Shown here piece by piece: positions 54,353-63,610 of a stretch of DNA of 64,000 nucleotides. Below the pieces are notes generated by a model, which worked only from the letters and a program-made list of their open reading frames with translations, had not been told where the DNA came from and did no database searches. Source of the stretch: Chryseobacterium viscerum (lineage in GTDB: Bacteria > Bacteroidota > Bacteroidia > Flavobacteriales > Weeksellaceae); assembly GCF_002899945.2 (NCBI RefSeq), contig NZ_PPEG02000002.1:62001-126000 (forward strand), written 5' to 3'. Position numbers and translations under genes: made by a program. Positions within the stretch are counted from its first letter, which is position 1, and every line of letters begins with the position of its first letter.

Positions 54353-54383
54353 CAAAAGTATAACATTTTGTAATACCGCGCAA
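54353..54383 (-). promoter_or_regulatory. Promoter of tRNA-Phe copy 1: TTG, 20-bp spacer, TACTTTTG
   Basis: Read on the minus strand. The same boxes with the same 20-bp spacing occur at copy 2, although the spacer sequence differs. Confidence 0.7.
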
Positions 54384-54750
54384 GTATTTTGTTATATTTT
54401 TTTGAATAAATCTGCTGTTAGAGCTGGTTTTTGTATTCAATGTTCTGTTCATCAGTGTTTTGATATGCTTTGCTTTTTTTATTTTTTTAGAAAATTATTT
54501 TTAACTGTTTATTGCGGATGTATTTTTAAGGGTGAAACTCAGTAAGGAATTTTCTATCAGTCCCGGCAGTCGTATGGTTCCCTGTATTTTTAGCTGAAGC
54601 ATTTTTATCGGTGCTGTCTCTGTAAAAAATTGTACTTCTGAAAGATAAATTTATCCCATTCACTAAGCTAACAAGTTAATGGGAGTATTGCATGTATTTC
54701 GTTGTTTACAGCAGTTATACTATGTAATTAAAATTGAAAATGTACATAAT
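54361..54750. other. Intergenic region, no gene seen
   Basis: 390 bp between tRNA-Phe copy 1 and the terminator of the DUF3472 gene. Beyond the tRNA promoter it is AT-rich and holds no frame or repeat that I can support. Confidence 0.6.
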
Positions 54751-54798
54751 AAAAAAGCCAGTTCTTATTTTGTGATAAGGAACTGGCCGATTTTTTTT
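54751..54798 (-). terminator. Terminator after the DUF3472 gene
   Basis: GCCAGTTC-TTAT pairs with ATAAGGAACTGGC (one bulge), loop about 6 nt, A/T-runs both sides. Confidence 0.8.
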
Positions 54799-54809
54799 AG
54801 ATTATAATG

Positions 54810-56159
54810 TTAGGGGAGGGTTGTGAAATTGATGTTCGGAGCCTGCGTAGGTGCAGTAACGGAAAACTGTGAGCCGGGAGCAACAGTTGTATTAAAGAAT
54901 CCTCCATTTTGCAAAAAGAAAGAATTACCGATTGTTCCTCCCATTGCGTCTATTCTTTGTTGTGCATTATAAGTGTTATCTACACTGAACTTTGCTCCGG
55001 AAATAGATACCCAGTTACCATCTGAAGTTCTTGCCCATTGATTTTTAAACTCTGCCTTTCTGCCCTGATATCCATTTTCAGGATTAAAATTTTCAACGAA
55101 ACTGTAGAAGCTTTTAAGATAAGTACTGGTTTGAGGTCTCTTCCAGCTGGCGATCAGTTTCCATGTTGTAGCATCCGGTGATAAAAACCAAGCTGTAAAA
55201 TCTGTTTTTCCAGTTCCATCAGGTTCACCTTTTAATAAGAATTTATAGGTTTGTCCTGCGCTCCAGTTGTATTTATAATAGCTTTGTCCGCCAGAACCCT
55301 CATTGCCAAATTCTCCGATCGTTACTCCGGAACCAGCTCTGTTCAGAACAATTTTATGATCAGGAGGAATGTTATTGGGATCATCCGTATCAAAAGGGCT
55401 CCATACAGAGAATAAAATTCTTCTTTCTGTAGCGGAGTTCACCTGCATTCCAAAATAGCCCGCACTAAAGCCATTGGCCATAAAATAAGAGCCAATCTTA
55501 TCTTCTCCCGCAGGAACTGTTACTTCGTTGTAATAATAGCTAACATTACTAGTGGTTGGAATTGTATAATTCAGGTGGCAGGAAGGCCCTCTGCGCGCCC
55601 AATAATAGTAAGAAGGATCATTACTGTACACATTAGTTCCTGTAGAGGCTGCTCCACCGAAAGTAACATCTGTAACATCTGCAAAATAACCACCGGTTTT
55701 AGAAACACCCTGAAGATCAACTTTTACATAACCAGGAGTGGAAACGGTAAAATCTCCAACGGTATACTCCTTATACGTAGATCCCGTTAAAGTAACATTC
55801 TTGGATGTGCTGCCTACAGTTACTTTTACAACACTTGTACCCGAAGGAACAGAGGCTTTTAATCCAATGTTTAATGTTCCCGCATTACTCACTCTGAAAT
55901 AGGTGCTGATTACACTATTGGAGTTCGTCCAGTTACCTAAGTTACTTGAAGTAATAACCTCGTTGGCTCCCGAAGGTTTTACTGTTAAAAAAGAATTCCC
56001 GGCAACCGGCACACTGAAGGAGGCTGCTTTCTTTAAAGCGGAGATGTTTTTTTGTGTTGCAGCGGTGTCCTCTGTTGCCATCGTGTTTTCTGCACATGAT
56101 TGAAAAACAAGAAGAGCAGCGATACCCAGAAAAGTATCGGCTAATAATTTTACTCTCAT
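54810..56159 (-). CDS. DUF5077/DUF3472 lipoprotein
   Basis: The 449-residue protein has a lipoprotein signal with lipobox ending FQSC (Cys22). The N-terminal DUF5077 jelly-roll (about 45-170) resembles a carbohydrate-binding module: FSVPVAGNSFLTVKPSGANE, GTLNIGLKASVPSGTSVVKV, TPGYVKVDLQGVSKTGGYF. The DUF3472 domain (about 185-440) has GPSCHLNYTIP, NEVTVPAGEDKIGSYFMANG, RRILFSVWSPFDTDDP, GSGGQSYYKYNWSAGQTYKF and TDFTAWFLSP. Probably binds or acts on a polysaccharide at the surface, but no catalytic residue is known. It is one of two genes inside the tRNA-Phe-flanked segment. Confidence 0.85.
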   Translation of the reverse strand: MRVKLLADTFLGIAALLVFQSCAENTMATEDTAATQKNISALKKAASFSVPVAGNSFLTVKPSGANEVITSSNLGNWTNSNSVISTYFRVSNAGTLNIGLKASVPSGTSVVKVTVGSTSKNVTLTGSTYKEYTVGDFTVSTPGYVKVDLQGVSKTGGYFADVTDVTFGGAASTGTNVYSNDPSYYYWARRGPSCHLNYTIPTTSNVSYYYNEVTVPAGEDKIGSYFMANGFSAGYFGMQVNSATERRILFSVWSPFDTDDPNNIPPDHKIVLNRAGSGVTIGEFGNEGSGGQSYYKYNWSAGQTYKFLLKGEPDGTGKTDFTAWFLSPDATTWKLIASWKRPQTSTYLKSFYSFVENFNPENGYQGRKAEFKNQWARTSDGNWVSISGAKFSVDNTYNAQQRIDAMGGTIGNSFFLQNGGFFNTTVAPGSQFSVTAPTQAPNINFTTLP

Positions 56160-56531
56160 AATGATATTTGTAATTGGTTTGCCGTACTAAATTAAGTCTT
56201 ACCTGTCAAATAACAAATTAATTCCCATAGTTTTGATTAATTTTTTTGTTTTTCATGCTAAATAGAATTGTTTTTATATTTTTTTTGAGATATCGCAAAC
56301 AGAAAAAATTAAATCACGAAAAGATTTATTTGCAGACCCTTGCAAAGCTAATCATGACCATTTTTTATTAAGTATCTAGATCATAAATAAATAATTATAT
56401 TAGCGACAAGTTTAACGAAATACGGATTTAGTATTTTTTTTACGAAATTCTTATATTTTTTGTTTCGAAAAGAATAATGTTAAGCTTCATTTTGTATAAA
56501 CCAAAACCGAAAAATATTAATTAAAAAAACT
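56160..56531. other. AT-rich divergent intergenic region
   Basis: 372 bp between the starts of the DUF3472 and membrane protein genes. It should hold promoters for both. Exceptionally AT-rich; no clear TAnnTTTG box and no frame. Confidence 0.55.
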
Positions 56532-57653
56532 ATGAACTCAACCGAAGTAATAAATAATACAAAATGGTTTTCGAAATTTTCATTATCTTTTTTAGCAATT
56601 GTTGGTACTGTAAATACTGCTCTTTTTATAATTTCACCTCTTTTACCCTATAAAATTTCACAGTTTATACTCCCTGCCGGATTTTTCACATTAGGATTAG
56701 CTATACTATTCTCAATTGGTTTTTCTTTTTATTGGCACAAAAAAGAAAATAATGGAACTTTTAATTCTATAAAATATATTTCTTGGCTTTCAACATTGTT
56801 GCGCTATTGGATTGCATTTCTACTATTAGATTTTGGCTTTCAAAAAATATTTGAAGTTAATTTTAATTATTCATATCACATAAATGATTCTTTATCAGGT
56901 GCATTAACGGGTCCGGAGTTAACCTGGAAATACTATGGATTTTCTTACGGGCTTGCTGTAATTGTGGCGTTTTTTCAAATCATTGGTAGTATTCTTTTGT
57001 TATTCAAACGCACAACCTTATTAGGGATTACAATACTTTTACCTGTAATGCTGAACATTGTTTTGATTAATGTTTTTTATAATATCGGACCAATTACATT
57101 ATTTACATCAATCCTAATAACATTAGGCTTAGTTAATCTGTTTTTACAGCAAAAAGTTAATATAATAAACTTCTTTAATCAATACAAAAATAGACTACCA
57201 TCAATTGGTAATAATTTTTCACGCTCAATCGCTCGTGTGTTATGTATTCTAATTCCTTTATTGTTTGTTATCTACTATAATTATGACGTTCACCTTTCAA
57301 AAAAATATTTTGGAAAATGGAAAGTCACGTCTATGTCACGTAATGGAAAATTGGTTAAAGACAATGAATGGCAACAAGATACTTTGGCTTGGAAAATAAT
57401 TTATATTGAAGAAAGAGGAAAAATGTATTATTGCCCAAATCCATTTATGTATGTGGATAGTACTTCAATATTTATGAAATATCATTACGATGATAAAAAA
57501 CAGAATTTTAAGGTTATATCTTACGAAAAGAATCCGAGTAAACCTGATACAATTCCTGTTCAGATTAACAATTTTAGAAATAATTCAATGCAATGGAAGA
57601 TGATTTTTTACAAGGATACTATTCAAATGAATTTAAAGAGAGAAAATTTTTAA
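56532..57653 (+). CDS. Multi-helix membrane protein with lipocalin-like C-terminal domain
   Basis: The 373-residue protein has about seven membrane helices (near residues 15-40, 45-68, 83-103, 138-160, 163-183, 186-207 and 233-250). The third region (LRYWIAFLLLDFGFQKIFEV) resembles DoxX-type proteins. The last 120 residues are soluble: YFGKWKVTSMSRNGKLVKD looks like the GxW start of a lipocalin-like fold. Function unknown. The gene is richer in A/T and Asn/Ile/Lys codons than its neighbours and lies between the tRNA-Phe repeats, so it may be acquired. Confidence 0.6.
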   Translation: MNSTEVINNTKWFSKFSLSFLAIVGTVNTALFIISPLLPYKISQFILPAGFFTLGLAILFSIGFSFYWHKKENNGTFNSIKYISWLSTLLRYWIAFLLLDFGFQKIFEVNFNYSYHINDSLSGALTGPELTWKYYGFSYGLAVIVAFFQIIGSILLLFKRTTLLGITILLPVMLNIVLINVFYNIGPITLFTSILITLGLVNLFLQQKVNIINFFNQYKNRLPSIGNNFSRSIARVLCILIPLLFVIYYNYDVHLSKKYFGKWKVTSMSRNGKLVKDNEWQQDTLAWKIIYIEERGKMYYCPNPFMYVDSTSIFMKYHYDDKKQNFKVISYEKNPSKPDTIPVQINNFRNNSMQWKMIFYKDTIQMNLKRENF

Positions 57654-57658
57654 CTTAT

Positions 57659-57677
57659 ACGCTTTCCGGGAAAGCGT
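57659..57677. repeat. Near-perfect palindrome after the membrane protein gene
   Basis: ACGCTTTCC G GGAAAGCGT: 9-bp arms around one base, 5 bp after the stop. No T-run follows, so it is a weak terminator candidate at best. Confidence 0.6.
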
Positions 57678-57933
57678 TACTGATGTTGTTCACTGTTCAC
57701 AATTACAATTTTGTGTAATCATATTTGAAATAATAGGCCTCTTTTATTGGTTGGTTATAACCCCTTCAATTTCCATATAAATACGATATTTTGTTTTGAA
57801 CCCACTAGTCAAGATGTTCAAATTTTGAATAGGTCTGCTTTGACAGTGGGTGGGGTGGGAAAATTTGCTGAGTATACAAATTTTAGTGTGGAAGCATTAA
57901 ATATGAGAAAAAGTGTTGCTTGTAAAAAACAAA

Positions 57934-57961
57934 AAAACCTCTAAAATGAATTAGAGGTTTT
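57934..57961 (-). terminator. Terminator of tRNA-Phe copy 2
   Basis: Same 11-bp stem as copy 1 with one loop change (AATGAA). Confidence 0.85.
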
Positions 57962-57965
57962 AAAG

Positions 57966-58038
57966 TGGTTTCTCCAGGAATCGAACCAGGGACACATGGA
58001 TTTTCAATCCATTGCTCTACCAACTGAGCTAAGAAACC
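57966..58038 (-). tRNA. tRNA-Phe (anticodon GAA), copy 2
   Basis: 73 nt, identical to copy 1 throughout. Intact acceptor, D, anticodon and T arms. No encoded CCA. Confidence 0.97.
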
Positions 58039-58080
58039 ATTATATTTTTGTTTGACTTACTTCGTTGTTTTAAAGTGATG

Positions 58081-58111
58081 CAAAAGTAGTAAGTTTTAGT
58101 ATACAAAGCAA
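58081..58111 (-). promoter_or_regulatory. Promoter of tRNA-Phe copy 2: TTG, 20-bp spacer, TACTTTTG
   Basis: Minus strand; same boxes and spacing as copy 1 with unrelated spacer sequence. It lies 37 bp past the stop of the acyltransferase gene. Confidence 0.7.
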
Positions 58112-58147
58112 GTAGTCATCGTACTTTTTTTGAATAAAATTAAAAAC

Positions 58148-59989
58148 TTACTGATTATCAGCTGGATTATTTTCCTGCTCCTTTCTGATCTGTTCGCTCA
58201 TCTCTTCCAATACTGGTTTTATCGTGTTTTCTGGAAGATCACTGATTCGGATATACATCAATCCGTCGATGGCATCATTGAAATTAGGGTCAACGTTGAA
58301 AGCAATTACTTTAGCATTTTGTTTGATGTATTTCTTGATCAAAACAGGAAGTCTCAATTCCGGTTCAAGGTCATCAATAATCTTGTCAAGCTTATTAAGG
58401 TCAGATTCCATTTCCTCAAAGAAAATGTTTTTGTCCCTGTCACGAAGCTTTACTTTATATTCATTCCTTGGAGTGATATATTGAGCTACTGCAGAATCAA
58501 AATAATTGGAACGCATAAATTCGATCATCAGAGATTTTGAGAACTCCGAGAACTTATTGGAGATACTCACACCACCCATCAGGAACTTATGATCAGGATT
58601 TCTCAGACATACATGTACAATTCCTCTCCATAAAAGGAAAAGAGGAAGTGGTTTCTGCTGATACTCCTGGCAGATATAGGCACGGCCCATTTCAATCACC
58701 TTTTTGAAGAAAGGATGAATGTCCTGCTCAAACTCAAATAAAGAGCTTGTATAGAAGCCTTTGATGCCATATTTTTTCATTACCTCTCTACCGAGTGCCA
58801 TTCTATAAGCACCAGCCAGTTTTTTCTCACCATTGTCCCAAAGGAATAAGTGGTGGTAATGTTTGTCATATTCATCAAGGTCAAACGGAAGGTTACTTCC
58901 TTCACCTACCGCACGGAAAGTAAGCTCTCTCTGACGTCCGATTTCCCTCATAATAGAAGGAATTTCTTCGTATGTCGTGAAGTAGATCTCATAATTTCCG
59001 TTACTGAACAACATTTTATCAGTTCCTCTCAGCTTATCAACATCTTTTATGATATCTTCCACAGGAGTCTCATCAATAATATTCTGAACGATATTTTCTT
59101 CCTTCAACAAAGGAAACTTCACGGATAAATTCTGAAGATTGATGCTTTGAGCAAGGGATTTTCTCTTTTCGTAGTAAGATTTCATCATGTACACCTTACG
59201 TTTCAGAAACTCTCCCAATTCCTCAATCGTTTCCATTTCGTCCATGGCCTTTACAGTGATCTGTCGCCCGATTCTGATTCTGATAGGTTTTTCTCTATCA
59301 TTCATCATTTCAGCAGGAAGCATCAGGGTCTGCAAATTCGGATGAAGCTTAGCCACCTGATAAAAAAGTCGGCTGTTCTTAGCATGGAAATACATAGGAA
59401 CTACCGGCACTTTAGCCATTCTTATGAGCTTAAGTGCCGTTTTTTCCCATTCTTTATCTAAAATTTCTCCGTAAGGATTATTTTTGTTGGAAACTTCTCC
59501 CGCCGGAAAAATACCTACACAGCCTCCGCTTTGCAAATGCTTGAGAGTTTCACGCATTCCTGAAGAGCTACTGTAAGCTTCTTTTCTACCTTCAAAAGGG
59601 TTTACTGCGATTACATACGGTTCCATAGGTTTGATCTTTTCCAAAAGGAAATTTCCCATCACCTTAAAATCCGGACGAACCTCAGATAAGACTTTGCACA
59701 TCAGAATCCCGTCAATAGCACCCAGCGGATGATTGGAAACCAGTATAAATGGTCCCGTTTTGGGAATCTTTGCCAAGTCTTCTTCAAAAGCTACATAGCT
59801 TAGGTTTCTTTCTCTTACAAATGAGTCGAAAAAGTCTTTGCCTTCCTTGTCTTTTAATTTGTCGTATAATTTATTTACTTCGTTTATTTTAGCAATGCTC
59901 ATCACAGCAGATGCTACTGGGTTCTTTAGAAACCCAATTTTATTTAAGCCGGAAGCTTTGATCAGATCGTTTTTCGAAATTAAACTCAT
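58148..59989 (-). CDS. Bifunctional acyltransferase (PlsC-like plus GNAT-like), OlsF type
   Basis: The 613-residue protein has a PlsC-like domain at about 60-270 (FILVSNHPLGAIDGILMCK as acceptor-site motif, GCVGIFPAGEVSNKNN, KVPVVPMYFHAKNSRLFY). A second, GNAT-like N-acyltransferase domain lies at about 330-520 (HLFLWDNGEKKLAGAYRMAL, GIKGFYTSSLFEFEQDI, EMGRAYICQEYQQKPLPLFL). This order matches OlsF of Flavobacteriia, which makes ornithine lipid by N- and O-acylation. Note HPLGAID in place of the classic H(x)4D, usual for this branch. Ornithine as substrate is inferred. It is 22 bp downstream of aspartate kinase. Confidence 0.82.
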   Translation of the reverse strand: MSLISKNDLIKASGLNKIGFLKNPVASAVMSIAKINEVNKLYDKLKDKEGKDFFDSFVRERNLSYVAFEEDLAKIPKTGPFILVSNHPLGAIDGILMCKVLSEVRPDFKVMGNFLLEKIKPMEPYVIAVNPFEGRKEAYSSSSGMRETLKHLQSGGCVGIFPAGEVSNKNNPYGEILDKEWEKTALKLIRMAKVPVVPMYFHAKNSRLFYQVAKLHPNLQTLMLPAEMMNDREKPIRIRIGRQITVKAMDEMETIEELGEFLKRKVYMMKSYYEKRKSLAQSINLQNLSVKFPLLKEENIVQNIIDETPVEDIIKDVDKLRGTDKMLFSNGNYEIYFTTYEEIPSIMREIGRQRELTFRAVGEGSNLPFDLDEYDKHYHHLFLWDNGEKKLAGAYRMALGREVMKKYGIKGFYTSSLFEFEQDIHPFFKKVIEMGRAYICQEYQQKPLPLFLLWRGIVHVCLRNPDHKFLMGGVSISNKFSEFSKSLMIEFMRSNYFDSAVAQYITPRNEYKVKLRDRDKNIFFEEMESDLNKLDKIIDDLEPELRLPVLIKKYIKQNAKVIAFNVDPNFNDAIDGLMYIRISDLPENTIKPVLEEMSEQIRKEQENNPADNQ

Positions 59990-60011
59990 GTGTGTTTAGT
60001 CGCAATTAATA

Positions 60012-61250
60012 TTATTGTGTTACCATTTGAAGAGTATTCTTGGAAATTTGTTCCAATAATACATTTTTTTCATGGTAAAATTTATCAATGTGATCCATCT
60101 TCGCATTTCTTACTGTGAATAAAGATACATTTTTAATTGTTTCGGTTTTAAAAATTTTTTGAAGCTCTTCTTCAAGTTCTTCAATTTGATTAAACTTATC
60201 TTCAAGGCATAGCGCCAGGGAGATTGCAGTATTCTGCATCAGGGAAACTTTGATCTTATATTTAGATAAATATCCAAAAATTAAGCTCATATGATCTTCT
60301 GCAATAAAAGAAAAGTCTCTGGTAGAGATTTTCAAAAGATCCTGATTTTCTTTTAAAATATAAGATTCTTCGTTTTGGTTTTTCTCGGAAGCACCTACTT
60401 TTGTTCCTTCTTTAGTGGGATCTACGAAAGATTTTACGTAAAAAGGAATACTTTTTTGCTGTAGGGGCTGTAATGTTTTCGGGTGAATAACACTTGCTCC
60501 GTAATAAGCCATTTCAATAGCCTCTTCATAAGAGATATTAGAAAGAAGAGTTACATCATTGAATTTTCTTGGATCTCCGGTCATTACTCCCGGTACATCT
60601 TTCCAGATAGTCATTGCTTCAGCATTTAAGCAGTAAGCAAAGATAGCCGCAGAGTAGTCAGATCCCTCTCTTCCTAACGTCACCGTAAAATTGTTGTCGT
60701 CGGAACCTATGAATCCCTGGGTTACATAGCAGATTTCAGGATTAAGATTGGAGATAAATTCTTCAGTTCTTGTCCAGTCTACGGTACCCTCTCTGTATGA
60801 ATTATCCGTTTTAATATAATCTCTGGCATCTAACCATTGATTGGTAAACTGGATCTCATTCAGGTATTCGCTCAATATTTTAGTAGAAATCATTTCTCCA
60901 CAGCTTACCACCTGATCGTATACGAAGCTGTAGTTAGGAGATTTATTTCTTCTTAAAAAAGAATCAATATCATCAAAAAAGAGATTGATTTCAGCGAAAA
61001 CCGCATGATTTTCAGGGAAAAGTCCTTCCGCAATCTCAATGTGTTTTCGTTTTATCTTCTCAATCTCGGTTTGATAGTTATCCTTTTTGAAATAAAGTTC
61101 TACAACTTTTTCCAATTCATTCGTCGTCTTGCCCATTGCTGAAATTACCAGCAAGCATTTGGCAAATCCCTGGCTTTTTAGAACCATAGACACGTTTTTC
61201 ACACTTTCAGCATCTTTTACTGATGCTCCACCAAACTTGAAAATTTTCAT
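60012..61250 (-). CDS. Aspartate kinase
   Basis: Start at ATG 61250 (412 residues, MKIFKFGGASVKDAESVKN), as in the family; the in-frame ATG at 61310 adds an unlike extension. Makes aspartyl-phosphate for Lys, Met and Thr synthesis. Seen: KFGGASV, VISAMGKTTNELE, VVSCGEMISTKIL, TLGREGSDYSAAIFAYCL, WKDVPGVMTGDPRKF and EAIEMAYYGASVIHPKTLQP. The ACT regulatory part is at about 310-412 (FSFIAEDHMSLIFGYLSKY), so it may be feedback-regulated. It is a monofunctional type without homoserine dehydrogenase. Confidence 0.93.
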   Translation of the reverse strand: MKIFKFGGASVKDAESVKNVSMVLKSQGFAKCLLVISAMGKTTNELEKVVELYFKKDNYQTEIEKIKRKHIEIAEGLFPENHAVFAEINLFFDDIDSFLRRNKSPNYSFVYDQVVSCGEMISTKILSEYLNEIQFTNQWLDARDYIKTDNSYREGTVDWTRTEEFISNLNPEICYVTQGFIGSDDNNFTVTLGREGSDYSAAIFAYCLNAEAMTIWKDVPGVMTGDPRKFNDVTLLSNISYEEAIEMAYYGASVIHPKTLQPLQQKSIPFYVKSFVDPTKEGTKVGASEKNQNEESYILKENQDLLKISTRDFSFIAEDHMSLIFGYLSKYKIKVSLMQNTAISLALCLEDKFNQIEELEEELQKIFKTETIKNVSLFTVRNAKMDHIDKFYHEKNVLLEQISKNTLQMVTQ

Positions 61251-61574
61251 TAAATTGTTAAAAATAAAATTGTTAGATAAAAAATTACATGAGTTTTTTA
61301 CGGACGTCAAAATTATAAATTTACAACGAGATATGAAATAGCCTAGCGGAATGATAGAATTAAGATTTGCTTAAAATCAATAATTGTTGAAATAATCTGC
61401 TTTTTTCATAGGTCTGGAATAACAAATTCGGGGACGTTATTTTTTGTAACTGCTTCATATTATGTTGTGTTTGGGTTGTATTGTGTTGAAATACAGTGGG
61501 TAATCTCTTTTGTAATTAAATTTCCTTAATGCGATAAATTTTCCGAAATTTGGGCAAAACGTAAAAAGAAAAAT
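61251..61574. other. Divergent intergenic region
   Basis: 324 bp between aspartate kinase and fbp starts. It should carry both promoters; a GAAATTTG (near 61546) is one base off the -7 consensus. No frame or repeat seen. Confidence 0.5.
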
Positions 61575-62591
61575 ATGTCAAATCAACCATTACAGACTTT
61601 AGGAGAATTTCTTATAGATAAGCAGGACGATTTTCAGTATTCTACAGGTGAATTCTCTCGTCTTCTGAGTGCCATAAGATTGGCTTCGAAAGTGGTAAAC
61701 AGAGAAGTAAATAAAGCCGGAATTGTAGATATAACAGGAGCTGCCGGAAACCAGAATATTCAGGGTGAAGAACAGCAGAAATTGGATGTGATCGCTAATG
61801 AAATTTTTATTACGGCTTTGTCTCAAAGAGAGGTTGTTTGTGGTATTGCTTCTGAAGAAAATGATGATTTTATTGATATTAAATGTGGAGAAAACGGCCA
61901 TTTAAGTAAATATGTAGTACTTATCGATCCATTGGACGGATCTTCCAATATTGATGTCAATGTTTCTGTAGGAACTATTTTTTCTATTTACAGAAGAGTT
62001 ACAGAACCTGGAACTCCCGTACAGTTAGAAGACTTTTTACAAAAAGGAATCAATCAGATTGCTGCAGGATACGTTATTTACGGTTCTTCTACAATGATTG
62101 TTTATACTACCGGAAACGGAGTGAACGGATTTACGCTGGATCCTTCTTTGGGAACTTATTATCTTTCCCATCCTAATATGACTTTCCCAAGAACGGGTAA
62201 AATCTATTCTATCAACGAAGGAAATTATATCAAATTTCCTCAGGGAGTAAAAAATTACCTTAAGTACTGCCAGATGGAAGAAGGAGATCGTCCTTATACA
62301 TCAAGATACATCGGTTCTTTGGTCGCAGACTTCCATAGAAACATGCTGAAAGGAGGAATTTATATCTATCCTTCTTATTCACAGGCTCCAAATGGTAAAT
62401 TAAGATTGTTATACGAATGTAATCCAATGGCATTCCTTGCAGAACAGGCAGGAGGAAAAGCAACAGACGGATTCAGAAGAATTCTTGAAATAGAGCCTAC
62501 AGAACTTCACCAGAGAATTCCGTTCTTCTGTGGAAGTATAGAAATGGTAGAGAAAGCAGAAGAATTTATGCGTATCGACAGCGTAAAATAA
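61575..62591 (+). CDS. fbp: Class I fructose-1,6-bisphosphatase
   Basis: The 338-residue protein has the length and motifs of the class I family: [29 protein letters not shown] (metal-site Glu), [19 protein letters not shown] with the Asp metal ligands, and [34 protein letters not shown] with the sugar-phosphate Arg/Tyr and [19 protein letters not shown] complete it. Removes the 1-phosphate in gluconeogenesis. It abuts menC with no gap, suggesting one transcript. Confidence 0.97.
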   Translation: MSNQPLQTLGEFLIDKQDDFQYSTGEFSRLLSAIRLASKVVNREVNKAGIVDITGAAGNQNIQGEEQQKLDVIANEIFITALSQREVVCGIASEENDDFIDIKCGENGHLSKYVVLIDPLDGSSNIDVNVSVGTIFSIYRRVTEPGTPVQLEDFLQKGINQIAAGYVIYGSSTMIVYTTGNGVNGFTLDPSLGTYYLSHPNMTFPRTGKIYSINEGNYIKFPQGVKNYLKYCQMEEGDRPYTSRYIGSLVADFHRNMLKGGIYIYPSYSQAPNGKLRLLYECNPMAFLAEQAGGKATDGFRRILEIEPTELHQRIPFFCGSIEMVEKAEEFMRIDSVK

Positions 62592-63596
62592 ATGGAAGCA
62601 ACTTATTTAAAATATTTATTACAGTTTAAACGCCCGAGTGGAACATCTCGCGGCGTTTTGCTTGATAAGGAAACCTTTATCCTGACTATTTCAAAAGACG
62701 GAAGAAAAGGAGTAGGTGAGTGCGCGGTTTTCAGAGGCTTGAGCTTCGATGACAGACCTGACTATGAAGAAAAATTAAAGTGGCTCTGCGAAAATATTGA
62801 TCAGGACCCATCTTTTTTGAAAGAAGAGCTGAAGGAGTTTCCGTCTATCTGGTTTGGTTATGAACAGGCTGTTCTGAATCTTAAATATGGCGGCAGCCTC
62901 TATTTTCCAAGTGAATTTACCGAAGGACAATCTGCTATCACCATCAACGGTCTGATATGGATGGGAGAGGTAGGATATATGGAAGAACAGATTCAGGATA
63001 AATTGGAAAAAGGATTTCATTGTATTAAATTGAAAATCGGGGTCGATTGGAAATCAGAACATGTTATTCTTCAGAAATTAAGAGAAAAATTCTCCAAAGA
63101 CCAGCTGGAGCTTCGTGTAGATGCCAACGGAGGATTCAGTAAAGACGAAGCTGTTATCGTTTTGCAGCAGCTTGCAGATCTTCACATTCATTCCATTGAG
63201 CAGCCTATCAAAGCCGGAAACTGGAATGATATGGCAGAGTTGTGTGCCAACACACCCACTCCAATTGCATTGGATGAAGAGTTGATAGGGATTATTGATC
63301 TTGAAGAAAAGAAAAAGCTTTTAGAAAAAATTCAACCCCAATATATCATTCTGAAGCCAGCATTGGTAGGAGGATTTTCCGGTTCAGATGAATGGATTTC
63401 TCTTGCTGAAGATCAGAATATAGACTGGTGGATTACTTCAGCTTTGGAAAGTAATATTGGCTTGAATGCTATCGCTCAATATACATTTACAAAAAAAAGT
63501 CCAATGCCTCAAGGTTTGGGCACTGGAGCTTTATTTGTCAATAATTTTGAATCCGATCTGGAACTCAGAAATGAGTTGCTATGGTTCAAAACATAA
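62592..63596 (+). CDS. menC: o-Succinylbenzoate synthase (enolase superfamily)
   Basis: The 334-residue protein has capping domain GVGECAVFRGLSFDDRPDYE and barrel residues of the MenC branch: HCIKLKIGVDW (Lys-x-Lys acid/base), LRVDANGGFS (Asp metal ligand), SIEQPIKAG (Glu), ALDEELIG (Asp/Glu) and YIILKPALVGGFSG (second catalytic Lys). Dehydrates SHCHC to o-succinylbenzoate for menaquinone. Dipeptide epimerases share this fold, but the GGFSG and SALESNIGLNAIAQ blocks favour MenC. Starts right after fbp (no gap); the small peptide gene is convergent 14 bp beyond. Confidence 0.85.
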   Translation: MEATYLKYLLQFKRPSGTSRGVLLDKETFILTISKDGRKGVGECAVFRGLSFDDRPDYEEKLKWLCENIDQDPSFLKEELKEFPSIWFGYEQAVLNLKYGGSLYFPSEFTEGQSAITINGLIWMGEVGYMEEQIQDKLEKGFHCIKLKIGVDWKSEHVILQKLREKFSKDQLELRVDANGGFSKDEAVIVLQQLADLHIHSIEQPIKAGNWNDMAELCANTPTPIALDEELIGIIDLEEKKKLLEKIQPQYIILKPALVGGFSGSDEWISLAEDQNIDWWITSALESNIGLNAIAQYTFTKKSPMPQGLGTGALFVNNFESDLELRNELLWFKT

Positions 63597-63610
63597 CTGA
63601 GAAAAGTTAA

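Larger units (their letters stand above)
54201..54360. repeat. Direct repeat with tRNA-Phe, copy 1
   Basis: About 160 bp nearly identical to 57928-58088: terminator, tRNA, 5' leader and -7 box. The tRNA part is identical in both; differences are confined to the terminator loop and a short stretch of the leader. Confidence 0.9.
57928..58088. repeat. Direct repeat with tRNA-Phe, copy 2
   Basis: Counterpart of 54201-54360, same orientation, about 3.7 kb away. Confidence 0.9.

Noticed and set aside
57747..57944. 65-codon plus-strand frame after the membrane protein gene
   Set aside because: No family likeness, no promoter, and it runs into the terminator of tRNA-Phe copy 2.
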